Source: Orlajensenia sp037404875
GTDB taxonomy: Bacteria; Actinomycetota; Actinomycetes; Actinomycetales; Microbacteriaceae
Direction: 5' to 3'
DNA: 64,000 bases
Assembly: GCF_037404875.1 (NCBI RefSeq)
Contig: NZ_JBBELO010000024.1
Location: forward strand, 1 to 64,000
In this document: in pieces, positions 8,793 through 17,125 of the stretch
Layout: each line of letters opens with the position of its first letter
Position numbering within the stretch: position 1 is the first letter of the stretch
Made by a program: the position numbers and the translations under genes
The notes under the pieces: model-generated
Databases searched by the model: none
What the model saw: only the letters and a program-made list of their open reading frames with translations
What the model was told of the DNA's origin: nothing

Positions 8793-10001
8793 TCACGCTC
8801 CCAACAGGACGCTCTGGAACTCGGCCTGGTACTTCTGCTCCTCGGCCCCGCTCAGGGTGCGGAACACCTGCGTCTGGGCGAGCGTCTCGGCGGAGGGGAA
8901 GATGAGCTGGTTCTCGGCGAGCTCGGGGTCGATGGCCTGCGCCGCCTCCTTGGCTCCCACGACGGGCGTGATGAAGTTGACCCAGGCGGCGACCTGGGCG
9001 GCGACCTCGGGCTGGTAGTAGTAGTCGATGAGCTTCTCGGCGTTGGCCTTGCGGCTGGAGCCGATCGGCACGAGGAAGTTGTCGTTCCACAGCGTGCCCC
9101 CGTCGCTCGGGATCGCGAACTGCCACTTGCCACCGGCCTCGTTGTTGAGCACGGTGATGTCTCCCGACCAGCAGATGGCGGCCAGGGTGTCTTCGCTCTT
9201 CAGGTCTTCGAGGTAGGAATTGCCCTTGATGTTGCGCACCTGGCCGTCGGAGACCTGCTTCTTCAGTTCGTCGTTGGCCGCGCTGAACTCGTCGTCGCCC
9301 CAGTCTGCGCCGATGTCGACGCCCTGGCTCTGCATGATCAGTCCCACCGTGTCGCGCATCTCGCTGAGCACGCCGACACGGCCCTTCAGGGAGGAGTCCC
9401 AGAGGTCCTTCACCGACGCGATCCCGCCCGGCACCTTCTCGGTGTTCCAGCAGACGCCGGCGAATCCGCCCTGCCACGGCACGCTCATCGTGCGGCCCTT
9501 GTCGAAGTCCACGTTCTGCAGGGTGGGGGTGAGGTTGGCCAGGTTCGGCATCTTCGAGTGGTCGAGCTTCTGCGTGTAGCCGAAGCGGATCCAGCGGGCG
9601 ACCATCCAGTCGGTGAGGCAGACGGCGTCGGCGCCGATGTCCTGGCCGAGCGCGAGCTGGTCCTTCACCTTGCCGTAGTAGGTGTTGTTATCGTCGACGG
9701 CCACGTCGTAGTTGACCTTGATGCCGGTCTGCTTCGTGAACGCCTCGAGAGTCGGGTAGTTGCCCGCCTCGTCCTCGTCGATGTACGCCGCCCAGTTCGC
9801 CCAGTTCAGCTTCTTGTCCGACGCCGATCTGTCGGCCGCGGGGGTCGGCTTGGCACTGCCTCCGGTCGAGCATGCGGCCAGCGCCAGTGCCGTGATGCCC
9901 GCCCCGGCTCCGGAGAGCAGTGCGCGCCGTCCGAGCTGCGCCCGACGGGCCTGCGCGATGAGTGAGCGGATCATGGGGTCTTCGGGCATCTGGGGCGTCA
10001 T
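8793..10001 (-). CDS. potD: Polyamine ABC transporter substrate-binding lipoprotein (PotD-like)
   Basis: This is the extracytoplasmic binding protein (about 402 residues) that delivers spermidine/putrescine to the PotABC complex. The N-terminus combines a twin-arginine motif (RRALLS, Arg25-Arg26) with a lipobox ending LALAAC, Cys44. Export by Tat followed by lipid anchoring is therefore likely. The mature part starts with KLNWANWAAYIDEDE, typical of PotD/PotF proteins, and has the expected length. It is the first gene of potDABC. An AAGGAG site lies 9 bases before a GTG at 10004 and 12 bases before the ATG at 10001, so either start is possible. Divergent ald starts 238 bases away. Confidence 0.9.
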   Translation of the reverse strand: MTPQMPEDPMIRSLIAQARRAQLGRRALLSGAGAGITALALAACSTGGSAKPTPAADRSASDKKLNWANWAAYIDEDEAGNYPTLEAFTKQTGIKVNYDVAVDDNNTYYGKVKDQLALGQDIGADAVCLTDWMVARWIRFGYTQKLDHSKMPNLANLTPTLQNVDFDKGRTMSVPWQGGFAGVCWNTEKVPGGIASVKDLWDSSLKGRVGVLSEMRDTVGLIMQSQGVDIGADWGDDEFSAANDELKKQVSDGQVRNIKGNSYLEDLKSEDTLAAICWSGDITVLNNEAGGKWQFAIPSDGGTLWNDNFLVPIGSSRKANAEKLIDYYYQPEVAAQVAAWVNFITPVVGAKEAAQAIDPELAENQLIFPSAETLAQTQVFRTLSGAEEQKYQAEFQSVLLGA

Positions 10002-10190
10002 CACGCGGTGGAACTCCTTCGGCGGTGGCACGAATCCGGGCAACCCGGGGTGCGACGATATTCGCACACCGCGCCGCCATACGCACCGATTAGTGACAGA
10101 TTCGTTGCATTCCGCGATGCTTGTGTGCGGAATCAGCAGCATTCACGCCTGATGAGGAACGATCTCGAATGAGACGGCACGGCGTGAAGC

Positions 10191-10196
10191 TAGGCT
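10191..10196 (+). promoter_or_regulatory. -10 box upstream of ald
   Basis: TAGGCT lies 42 bases before the ald ATG. Transcription would start near 10203 and leave a leader of about 36 bases with a GAGGAG ribosome site, so this mRNA would not be leaderless. Confidence 0.4.
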
Positions 10197-10238
10197 GGCG
10201 GTGGCGACGCCGCCGTCGCTCGAGGCACGAGGAGCCAC

Positions 10239-11354
10239 ATGAGGATCGCAGTTCCGACCGAGATCAAGAACAACGAGTTCCGGGTCGCCATCACACCGGC
10301 CGGCGTGCACGACCTCGTCGCGAACGGGCACGATGTCATCGTGCAGTCGGGCGCGGGGCGCGGGTCCTCCATTCCCGATGCCGCCTACGAGCGCGCGGGA
10401 GCGGAGATCGCCCCCGACGCCGAGTCGGTGTGGGGCCGGGCCGACGTTCTGCTGAAGGTGAAGGAGCCGATCGCCTCGGAGTACCGCTTCTTCCGCGATG
10501 ACCTGGTGCTGTTCGCCTACCTGCACCTGGCCGCCGAGCCGGAACTGACCCGGGCGCTGCTCACCTCGGGCATCACGGCGATCGCCTACGAGACCGTGCA
10601 GCTGCCCAGTCGTGCCCTCCCCCTGCTCGCGCCGATGAGCGAGGTCGCCGGTCGGTTGGCTCCTCTCGTCGGCGCCAACGCCATGCTGAAGCCCAACGGC
10701 GGCCCGGGGCTGCTCGTTCCCGGCGTCCCCGGCACCTCATCGGCCAGGGTCACCATCCTCGGCGGCGGCGTGGCCGGAACGAACGCCCTGCAGATCGCCG
10801 TTGGCCTCGGCGCAGAGGTGACGGTGATCGACACGAACCTCTTCCGGCTGCGCGAACTGGACGCCCTCTTCGGCGGCCGCATCCGCACGATCGCCTCGAA
10901 CCGCTTCGAGGTCGACAAGGCAGTCGTCGAGAGCGACCTCGTCATCGGCTCGGTGCTCGTACCGGGAGCGAAGGCGCCCAAGCTCGTGACCAACGAGATG
11001 GTGGCCAGGATGCGACCCGGCAGCGTTCTCGTCGACATCGCGGTCGACCAGGGCGGCTGCTTCGAGGACTCCCGGCCGACCACGCACGATGACCCCACCT
11101 TCGTCGTGCACGAGTCGCTGTTCTACTGCGTGGCCAACATGCCGGGCGCCGTGCCCCACACCTCGACGTTCGCGCTCACGAACGCGACGCTGCCCTACGT
11201 GCGGGCGATCGCCGGTTCCGGCTGGCGCGACGCCCTGCGCGCCGACCCCGCGCTGGCCCTCGGGCTCAATGTTCACGGGGGTGCCGTCTACAACGCCGGC
11301 GTCGCCGCCGCCAACGGCGTCGACGCCCTCGAGCCGGCCGCCGCCCTGGCCTAG
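10239..11354 (+). CDS. ald: Alanine dehydrogenase
   Basis: This is an NAD-dependent cytoplasmic enzyme of 371 residues interconverting L-alanine and pyruvate plus ammonia. Key residues match the Mycobacterium tuberculosis enzyme in position: Arg15 and Lys75 for substrate, His96 as catalytic acid/base, then the Rossmann motif in ILGGGVAGTNALQIA and the MPGAVPHTST stretch near the active site. The ATG at 10239 follows a GAGGAG ribosome site. The gene is divergent from potDABC. Its stop codon overlaps the stop of the convergent FtsK-like gene in the palindrome CTAG (11351-11354), so no room exists for a terminator between them. The role is probably nitrogen and redox balance. Confidence 0.95.
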   Translation: MRIAVPTEIKNNEFRVAITPAGVHDLVANGHDVIVQSGAGRGSSIPDAAYERAGAEIAPDAESVWGRADVLLKVKEPIASEYRFFRDDLVLFAYLHLAAEPELTRALLTSGITAIAYETVQLPSRALPLLAPMSEVAGRLAPLVGANAMLKPNGGPGLLVPGVPGTSSARVTILGGGVAGTNALQIAVGLGAEVTVIDTNLFRLRELDALFGGRIRTIASNRFEVDKAVVESDLVIGSVLVPGAKAPKLVTNEMVARMRPGSVLVDIAVDQGGCFEDSRPTTHDDPTFVVHESLFYCVANMPGAVPHTSTFALTNATLPYVRAIAGSGWRDALRADPALALGLNVHGGAVYNAGVAAANGVDALEPAAALA

Positions 11355-14143
11355 CCGTACGTCCCGCCCGGAAGCCGGGTGCGCACGGTGACGCCCTCGA
11401 CGTCGCGCAGCCACGCGAGGCCGCTGTCGCCGGTGAGCAGCGGAGGCAGTTCCCGCGTCCGCGCCAGGAGACGGTAATCCGCCAGGGAGCAGCCGTGGAA
11501 GAGCACGGCGCACTCGCGGCGCAGTGCCGTGAACGCCGAGAACTCGGCCTGCCACGCATCCGGATCGCCGACGATGGCCGTTCCTGCACCGGATGCGGCG
11601 ACGTCCAGTCCGCGGCCTCCGCTCAGTAGCATGACGGCGCGGCCTGCTGCCCGCAGGGCGGCGGCGGTCACCGCCGGCCGGGAGGAGACGACGACGAGGG
11701 TACGATCGGCGGGCGGAAGCGGCGAGCTCGTCGATGGGGAGCTCGGCGTCGGGAGACCGGAGGGCGCGCGCAGCGCCTGGAACGCGAGCCCCTTCCAGGT
11801 GCCGGAGCCCACGGCTGAGCGCGGATCCCAGAGCACCCCCGGGGCGCCGAGAGCCACGTGGTCGGTGCGCTCGGTCAGCCGCAGTACCAGTCGCTGGTCG
11901 AACAGCCCGACGAGGCCGCCCAGCTGGGCGGGTCGACGGGTGGCGACCGCGACCGGGCGCCCCGACCGGATCTGCGCCGCGAGCGCGGGAAGCGCCGCCT
12001 GTCGATATTCCAGGTCCATCCGCTCCAGCAGCACGTCGAAGTCGTCGATCAGGAGCGGTGCTGCGGCGGCGCCGCCGGGCGGTCCCGCGAGCGCATCCCA
12101 CAGCGCAGCCTCATCACGCACGAGCGGATGTCCTCCACCGCCGGCGATCAGCTCCAGCACGTTCGAGCACCCCGCCTTGGCACTGCCGACCACGAGGAGC
12201 GCACCGGCATGCATCGACCAGGAGGCCGTTCGACGGCGCTGGGACGCCGGATCGTCGCAGAGGCCGAGCAGCACGGCTCCGGATGGCACCGGATCCCACC
12301 GGACGGTCTCCTCGACGATGGGCGCGTCGCTGCGGATCTCCGCGGGAAGCGGCGCCAGCCACGCCCGTCGTGGCCTCGGTCCTGCGTGGCTGCGGGAGGC
12401 GACGGAGGCGAGACTCACCGGGGCGACGACGGCGAGCTGGCACTCGATCGGCCCTGCGGGGCTCCCCAAAAATGCCCGACCCGGCATCGAGCGCTCGATC
12501 CCGGCCGCCTGCGGGGTTCCGATCATGGCGGTGCTGTCGGTGGGCACCGTCACTCGCAGGCAGATCCGCAACCCGCAGTTGGCGAGCAGCGACTCCCGGG
12601 CGACGCCGGCCGGCCGCTGCCCGCAGAGGATCAGGTGTACGCCGAGGGAGCGCCCGCGGGCCGCGATGTCGGCGAGCAGCTCGTGGGCGGCCGGCGCCGC
12701 CGACAGGAGCGCCGCGAGCTCGTCGACGACCACCACCAGGCGCGGCAGTGTTCCCCCGCGCAGCCGCGCGATGTCGGGAACGCCGTTGTTGGCGAGGATG
12801 CGTTCGCGTTCCCGGAGCTCCGCGGCGAGGCTGAGGAGCATCCGCTCGGCCAGCGCACCGTCGAGATCGGTGACGACGCCGATGCAGTGCGGGAGGGCCT
12901 GCACCGCGCTCGCCGTGGCACCGCCCTTGAAGTCCACGAGCAGGAAGGCGAACTCATCCGGGGAACGGCCGACGGCCATGCCGACGATCCAGGTGATGAG
13001 CAGTTCGCTCTTGCCGCTGCCGGTGGTGCCGCCGACGAGCGCGTGCGGACCCTCACACACGAGGTCGATCACGAGCGGCCCGTCAGGGCTCACGCCGAGC
13101 GTCGCTGCGAGTCCCTCTCGGGGCGCCGCTGGAAGGCTCTCCCACGCCGCCTCGGCGGGCAGATCCGGCTGGGCGAGCCGGGCGGCGGATGCTCGAAGCG
13201 ATCTCGCGTGCGCATCGGCCTGCTGTTCGCTGACGAGTTCGGGTACGAAGCTCCGTCCGGCTCCGTCCCCGGTGAGCACCTCCGCCTCGGCCGGACCGCG
13301 CACCGCGACGACCGTACGGCAGCCCTCGGGCAGCGCGGCGAGGGAGGACCCGAGCGCGATGGTGAGGGCGTCGGCGGGCGCGGCACCCCGTTCCGAACGC
13401 AGCAGCACGGTGACGGCTCCGGATGCCGGCGCGGCGCCGACCCGGTGCGGCAGCGACCGGAGCCAGGGCTCCTCCAGATCGCAGCGCACCCCGAGCCGCG
13501 CCGGTGAGAGCTCCGTGCAGAGCTGCAGTACGATTCCGCGCGCCAGTGCGCGGCCGAGCCGCTGCACCCCGATGATCCCGATGCCGCCGGCGACCGAGAC
13601 GACGAGGGGCATGCCGGCCGCGACAGCCGCACGATCGAGGACAGCCACCCGGGGATCGCCGGCATCGCGGGGATCACCGGGCTCGTGAGGCTCGCCGTCG
13701 TGCTCGACGCGGATGCCGCTGGGCAGCTCTGCCGTGCCGAGGACCACGGACGTGGGCTCGCTCGCCTTCCACCGCCGCACGTCGCTCTCACCCCTCAGCA
13801 GGCTCGTCGCCGCGCTCGGGTGCGCCTCCCACGCGGCGCGTCGCTCGCGTTCGTGCGCGTCGTCGATACGCCGGCAGAGCTCATCGAGCGCCTCGCTCTC
13901 GGCCCGGCCGGCCCGCCGGGCGGCGAGGCGGCGGGTGCGTGCGGCATCCAGCAGCGCGGCGACCGCGGCGACCGGTCCGAAGACGGCGAACAGCAGCGCG
14001 AACGGCGAACGGGTGATGGCGAACAGCGCACCGGCCACCAGCATGGGCGCGATGCTCGCGAGCAGCGGGAAGGCGGGTCGTGGCGGCGGCGTCTCGCGCG
14101 GCGGCAGCCGGAGCACCCGCTCTGATGGCAGGCCCGTGCTCAC
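11351..14143 (-). CDS. FtsK/SpoIIIE-type ATPase resembling type VII secretion EssC/EccC
   Basis: The protein has about 930 residues. Two hydrophobic segments lie at about residues 25-60, followed by a linker and up to three tandem FtsK-like domains. Domain 1 looks active: Walker A GGTTGSGKS with Lys378, and Walker B LLVDFKGG with Asp404, then VVDELAALL and CGQRPAG. Domain 2 has a degenerate P-loop (GSAKAGCSN, about residue 660) but keeps LLIDDFDVLLE. Domain 3 has no clear P-loop. One intact and two decayed modules are typical of EssC/EccC motors, not of FtsK DNA translocases, and the C-terminal gamma DNA-binding domain is absent. No WXG100-type substrate gene is present nearby. It follows the zinc-ribbon FHA gene after 88 bases. 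The GTG at 14143 is the preferred start; GGAG lies only 2 bases before it, so the start is uncertain. Confidence 0.8.
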   Translation of the reverse strand: MSTGLPSERVLRLPPRETPPPRPAFPLLASIAPMLVAGALFAITRSPFALLFAVFGPVAAVAALLDAARTRRLAARRAGRAESEALDELCRRIDDAHERERRAAWEAHPSAATSLLRGESDVRRWKASEPTSVVLGTAELPSGIRVEHDGEPHEPGDPRDAGDPRVAVLDRAAVAAGMPLVVSVAGGIGIIGVQRLGRALARGIVLQLCTELSPARLGVRCDLEEPWLRSLPHRVGAAPASGAVTVLLRSERGAAPADALTIALGSSLAALPEGCRTVVAVRGPAEAEVLTGDGAGRSFVPELVSEQQADAHARSLRASAARLAQPDLPAEAAWESLPAAPREGLAATLGVSPDGPLVIDLVCEGPHALVGGTTGSGKSELLITWIVGMAVGRSPDEFAFLLVDFKGGATASAVQALPHCIGVVTDLDGALAERMLLSLAAELRERERILANNGVPDIARLRGGTLPRLVVVVDELAALLSAAPAAHELLADIAARGRSLGVHLILCGQRPAGVARESLLANCGLRICLRVTVPTDSTAMIGTPQAAGIERSMPGRAFLGSPAGPIECQLAVVAPVSLASVASRSHAGPRPRRAWLAPLPAEIRSDAPIVEETVRWDPVPSGAVLLGLCDDPASQRRRTASWSMHAGALLVVGSAKAGCSNVLELIAGGGGHPLVRDEAALWDALAGPPGGAAAAPLLIDDFDVLLERMDLEYRQAALPALAAQIRSGRPVAVATRRPAQLGGLVGLFDQRLVLRLTERTDHVALGAPGVLWDPRSAVGSGTWKGLAFQALRAPSGLPTPSSPSTSSPLPPADRTLVVVSSRPAVTAAALRAAGRAVMLLSGGRGLDVAASGAGTAIVGDPDAWQAEFSAFTALRRECAVLFHGCSLADYRLLARTRELPPLLTGDSGLAWLRDVEGVTVRTRLPGGTYG

Positions 14144-14231
14144 GACTCCAGCCGAGCACGGCCGACCCTCCCCTGTCGTCGGAGGTTCTCGGGCCGTGAG
14201 GATCGACGCGCATCGGCGCCGGTGTGCAGGA

Positions 14232-14831
14232 TCAGCGCACCGTGAAGAACAACTCCGCGATGTCGACCCTGCTCCCACGGGGAACGAGGTAGCGCCGGCC
14301 CGCCTCGCACCGCAGCACCGTCCCATCGGGCCGGCGGATGAGCGTGCCGTTGCCTGAGTAGCGATCGCTCACCCACAGCTCCCCGTCGTGGGTGCCGAAC
14401 TCGAGATGGGTCTTGGAGACGGACCGTTCGGCATCCTCGACCGGCACCAGCTGGTCGAACGCCTCACCCGGCTGCGGGAGGGGTCGACGGCCGATGAGCC
14501 CGGTTCCGCTCACGATGGCGACGGCACCCGTGCTGAAGGCCAGCGTGAAGGACGGGGCCGTGCGCCGTGGCGGCGCCAGCTCCTGCGTCCACACCGCCTC
14601 GGCGGCGGGCTCGGCGGGCGGCGCCTCCACGTGCGGCGCCTCCACGTGCGGCGACTCGGCGTGCGGATCGCCGCCGGACAGGTGCGGCGGCAACGGTTCG
14701 ATGCGGCTGGTGTCCTGCGGGCGCGGATCCGGCCGTGAGCGGGTGAGCGGCGTCGCGGTCGTCGAGCTGCCGCATTCGCCGCAGAACATCGCACCCTCTG
14801 GCAGGGCGGCCCCGCAGATCCGGCAGTTCAC
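14232..14831 (-). CDS. Zinc-ribbon FHA-domain protein
   Basis: The protein has about 199 residues and three parts. First is a zinc ribbon with two CxxC pairs (CRICG and CGECG) within residues 1-25. Second is a flexible, Pro/Glu/His-rich linker with a HVEAPHVEAP repeat. Third is a C-terminal FHA domain, with GRRPLPQPGE, SVSKTHLEF and SGNGT as the phosphothreonine-binding loops. FHA domains bind phosphothreonine, and the kinase encoded upstream in the same operon is the likely partner. The GTG at 14831 overlaps the stop of the transglutaminase-fold gene in GTGA and follows AAGGAGG at good spacing. In Firmicutes, EssC ATPases carry FHA domains at their own N-terminus. Here the FtsK-like ATPase next door lacks them, so this may be the detached equivalent (inference). 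Confidence 0.85.
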   Translation of the reverse strand: MNCRICGAALPEGAMFCGECGSSTTATPLTRSRPDPRPQDTSRIEPLPPHLSGGDPHAESPHVEAPHVEAPPAEPAAEAVWTQELAPPRRTAPSFTLAFSTGAVAIVSGTGLIGRRPLPQPGEAFDQLVPVEDAERSVSKTHLEFGTHDGELWVSDRYSGNGTLIRRPDGTVLRCEAGRRYLVPRGSRVDIAELFFTVR

Positions 14832-17125
14832 GAGCCCTCCTTCCCGGTTCCAATGTAACGGCGGAAGGAGCGCAGGGAGACGGCCGCACGTATCCGCTGC
14901 CATCGGGTCAGCCGCTCGTCCAGGTCGGCACGCAGAACGTCCACGTCCCGCCAGACGGCCTCGACGTCATCCGTCGTGGGCGGCTCCGGTGCGAACACGG
15001 CCCGGTCGACGCTGGCCGCGAGCACGAGCGGGCGGATGCCGCCGACGACGGCGGCCGCTTCGGAGCGCGTGGCCGACGCGCTCAGGCCGAAACCACGGTC
15101 CAGGGCGGAGTCGGTGAACTCCCGCCACCCTCCCTCGATCCGGGCCGTCGGGGTCGGGCCAGAGCGGCGCAGGCGGCGCCGGCGCAGCTTGGCGGCGACG
15201 ATGGCGACGAACGGGCTGAGCAGGATCGCCCCCACGAGCACGACCCATCCGAGAACCTGCGCGACCACGAGGAGCACAGCCAGGAACGGGTCGAGAGCGG
15301 CGTCCTCCTCCCCCGGATTGCGCTGGGGGTCGGCGTTGGCCGGACTCTGCGGAGGTTCCGCAGGCGGCGGCGGAACCACGACCTGGGGCCGGGAGACGAC
15401 ATTCGGCTGGTCGGGTTCCGGGGCGGGGATCGGGCGAGGCTCGGGGTTCGGGTCGATGCCGACCCACGAGCCCTGCTCGTCCTGCACCTCGATCCAGGCC
15501 GAGACGTCGCTGCCCTTGATCGCCACGGACCCCGAATCGGCGGCCACCGTCGGCGCGAAGCCCATGACCACGCGTGCGGGGAAGCCGATCATCCTGGCCA
15601 TGAGGGCGGCCAGCACCGAATACTGCTCGCCGTCGCCCACCATCGGCCGCTCCTGAACGAGCTGGGCGATGCGGTCGGCGGCATGACCGGAGCGACTGAC
15701 GGGCTCATCGTCGCGCAGGCCGTGGCTGACGTAGCCCTCGCGCTTGATGCCGGCGACCATCGCCGCCAGCTGGTTGCCGGGCGTCTCATCGGGATCCACC
15801 CAGGATGCGAGCTTCTCGGCGACGCCGTCGGGCTCGGCAGGCAGTGGCGGCAGCACGGCCGTACCGGGGCGAAGGGCGGCCAGTTGGTCGGCCGCTGCGG
15901 GTACGACAGCCGAACTCTGGTAGCTGTCGCCTCGCGAGAGTCCGCCGATCACCGCGCCGGTGCCGGCGTTGTCGTTGTAGAAGAAGGCGTCCGCGCGTTC
16001 GGGGTCGTCGAAATGGATCGACTCCAGCCGCCCGGCGCCGGGTACCCAGACGCCCTCGTACGATCCGATGCTCACTCCGATGCTCACCGGCCGGCCGCGG
16101 ACGGCGCTCTGGTCGAGCCGGTACGGGAGCCTCGTGAACGAGCCGGATGCGCTGGCCGTCTGCGCACTTCCGACCGAGTAGACGACCCCGTCGTAGGTGT
16201 CGAGCGCGGCCAGGCGCACCCGGCCGCCGGCCGGCAGGCCCGACACGGTCATCATGGTCGCATCAGCCCGGTCGGCCTGCAGGTAGCTGCGGAACGCCGA
16301 GAGCGGGCTCGGGTAGTCGCGGGGGTCGAAGGGTGCGACGGTGTGTCGGCGCAGCACCTCCCGAGCGTCGTTCACCGGGTACGCCGCCGACCCGGCTGCA
16401 CCACCGGCGACGGCGATCGCGACGACGACGAGCGCGCCGGCGAGCGTGCGCGTGGCCTGGATGCTGCGCCGGGCCGTGCTCTCGCGCACGGCGGTGCCGC
16501 GACGCGCCATGAGCGCGATCGCCCGTGCCCGGCGACGGCGGTGGATCCACATAGACCACAGCACGAGCACCACGCCGAGCCCGAGGGCTCCGAGCACGGG
16601 GGCCTGGGCGCTCGTGGGACCGAAGGCGATGGCCGCGACGTAGAGGACGAGCGGGCAGAGCGCGGCCAGCTCGGGCCTGCGGGCGCGCAGCGCGACACTC
16701 ATGCCCACGGATGCCGTCACGAGCACGAGGATCACCACGGGCACCAGCAGCGCCTGGTAGGAGCCGACCGGTGTCACGATGGTCAGCAACTGCTTCCAGC
16801 TCTCTGCCGTCGCCACGAGCAGAGACGTGATCCCCTGCGGCGTGGGCAGGATGCCGAATGTCGCGAGCGACGGGATGCCGAGGGGAACCCCGATGAGCAG
16901 GTAGCAGCCGATGACCGCGAACAGCACGATCAGCGCCGACCAGCGGTAGCGGGCGCCGAGGACCGCGATCGCCATTCCGGCCAGGGCGCTGCCGAGAACG
17001 GCCCAGACGAAGGCGGGCGACTCGTACACCGGCCAGAGCGTCAGCACGGCCAGCCCGATGGCAGCGGTGAGCGCCACGGCGTTGCCGAGAACGGTCGTGC
17101 CGGAGAGCCGGACCCGGGTCACCAT
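14828..17125 (-). CDS. Transglutaminase-fold membrane protein, catalytic residues lost (TgpA-like)
   Basis: This is a 765-residue membrane protein with five to six helices in the first 230 residues and an extracytoplasmic transglutaminase-like core (about 440-565). A Pro-rich stretch, one more helix (about 600-630) and a cytoplasmic tail follow. The family fold is recognisable in QYSVLAALMARMIGFPARVVMGF and in SAWIEVQDEQGSWVGIDPNPE. The catalytic triad should be Cys-His-Asp. At the Cys position the sequence is GDGEQ (Gly499), at the His position it is Ser542, and only Asp558 remains. It is therefore predicted to be a pseudoenzyme that may bind rather than crosslink. Its ATG overlaps the DUF58 stop (TGATG). 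Such proteins regularly sit beside MoxR and DUF58 genes. Confidence 0.85.
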   Translation of the reverse strand: MVTRVRLSGTTVLGNAVALTAAIGLAVLTLWPVYESPAFVWAVLGSALAGMAIAVLGARYRWSALIVLFAVIGCYLLIGVPLGIPSLATFGILPTPQGITSLLVATAESWKQLLTIVTPVGSYQALLVPVVILVLVTASVGMSVALRARRPELAALCPLVLYVAAIAFGPTSAQAPVLGALGLGVVLVLWSMWIHRRRRARAIALMARRGTAVRESTARRSIQATRTLAGALVVVAIAVAGGAAGSAAYPVNDAREVLRRHTVAPFDPRDYPSPLSAFRSYLQADRADATMMTVSGLPAGGRVRLAALDTYDGVVYSVGSAQTASASGSFTRLPYRLDQSAVRGRPVSIGVSIGSYEGVWVPGAGRLESIHFDDPERADAFFYNDNAGTGAVIGGLSRGDSYQSSAVVPAAADQLAALRPGTAVLPPLPAEPDGVAEKLASWVDPDETPGNQLAAMVAGIKREGYVSHGLRDDEPVSRSGHAADRIAQLVQERPMVGDGEQYSVLAALMARMIGFPARVVMGFAPTVAADSGSVAIKGSDVSAWIEVQDEQGSWVGIDPNPEPRPIPAPEPDQPNVVSRPQVVVPPPPAEPPQSPANADPQRNPGEEDAALDPFLAVLLVVAQVLGWVVLVGAILLSPFVAIVAAKLRRRRLRRSGPTPTARIEGGWREFTDSALDRGFGLSASATRSEAAAVVGGIRPLVLAASVDRAVFAPEPPTTDDVEAVWRDVDVLRADLDERLTRWQRIRAAVSLRSFRRYIGTGKEGS

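Noticed and set aside
14144..14231. Possible small WXG100 gene between the zinc-ribbon FHA gene and the FtsK-like gene
   Set aside because: Only 88 bases are available and no open frame with a WXG motif fits on either strand.
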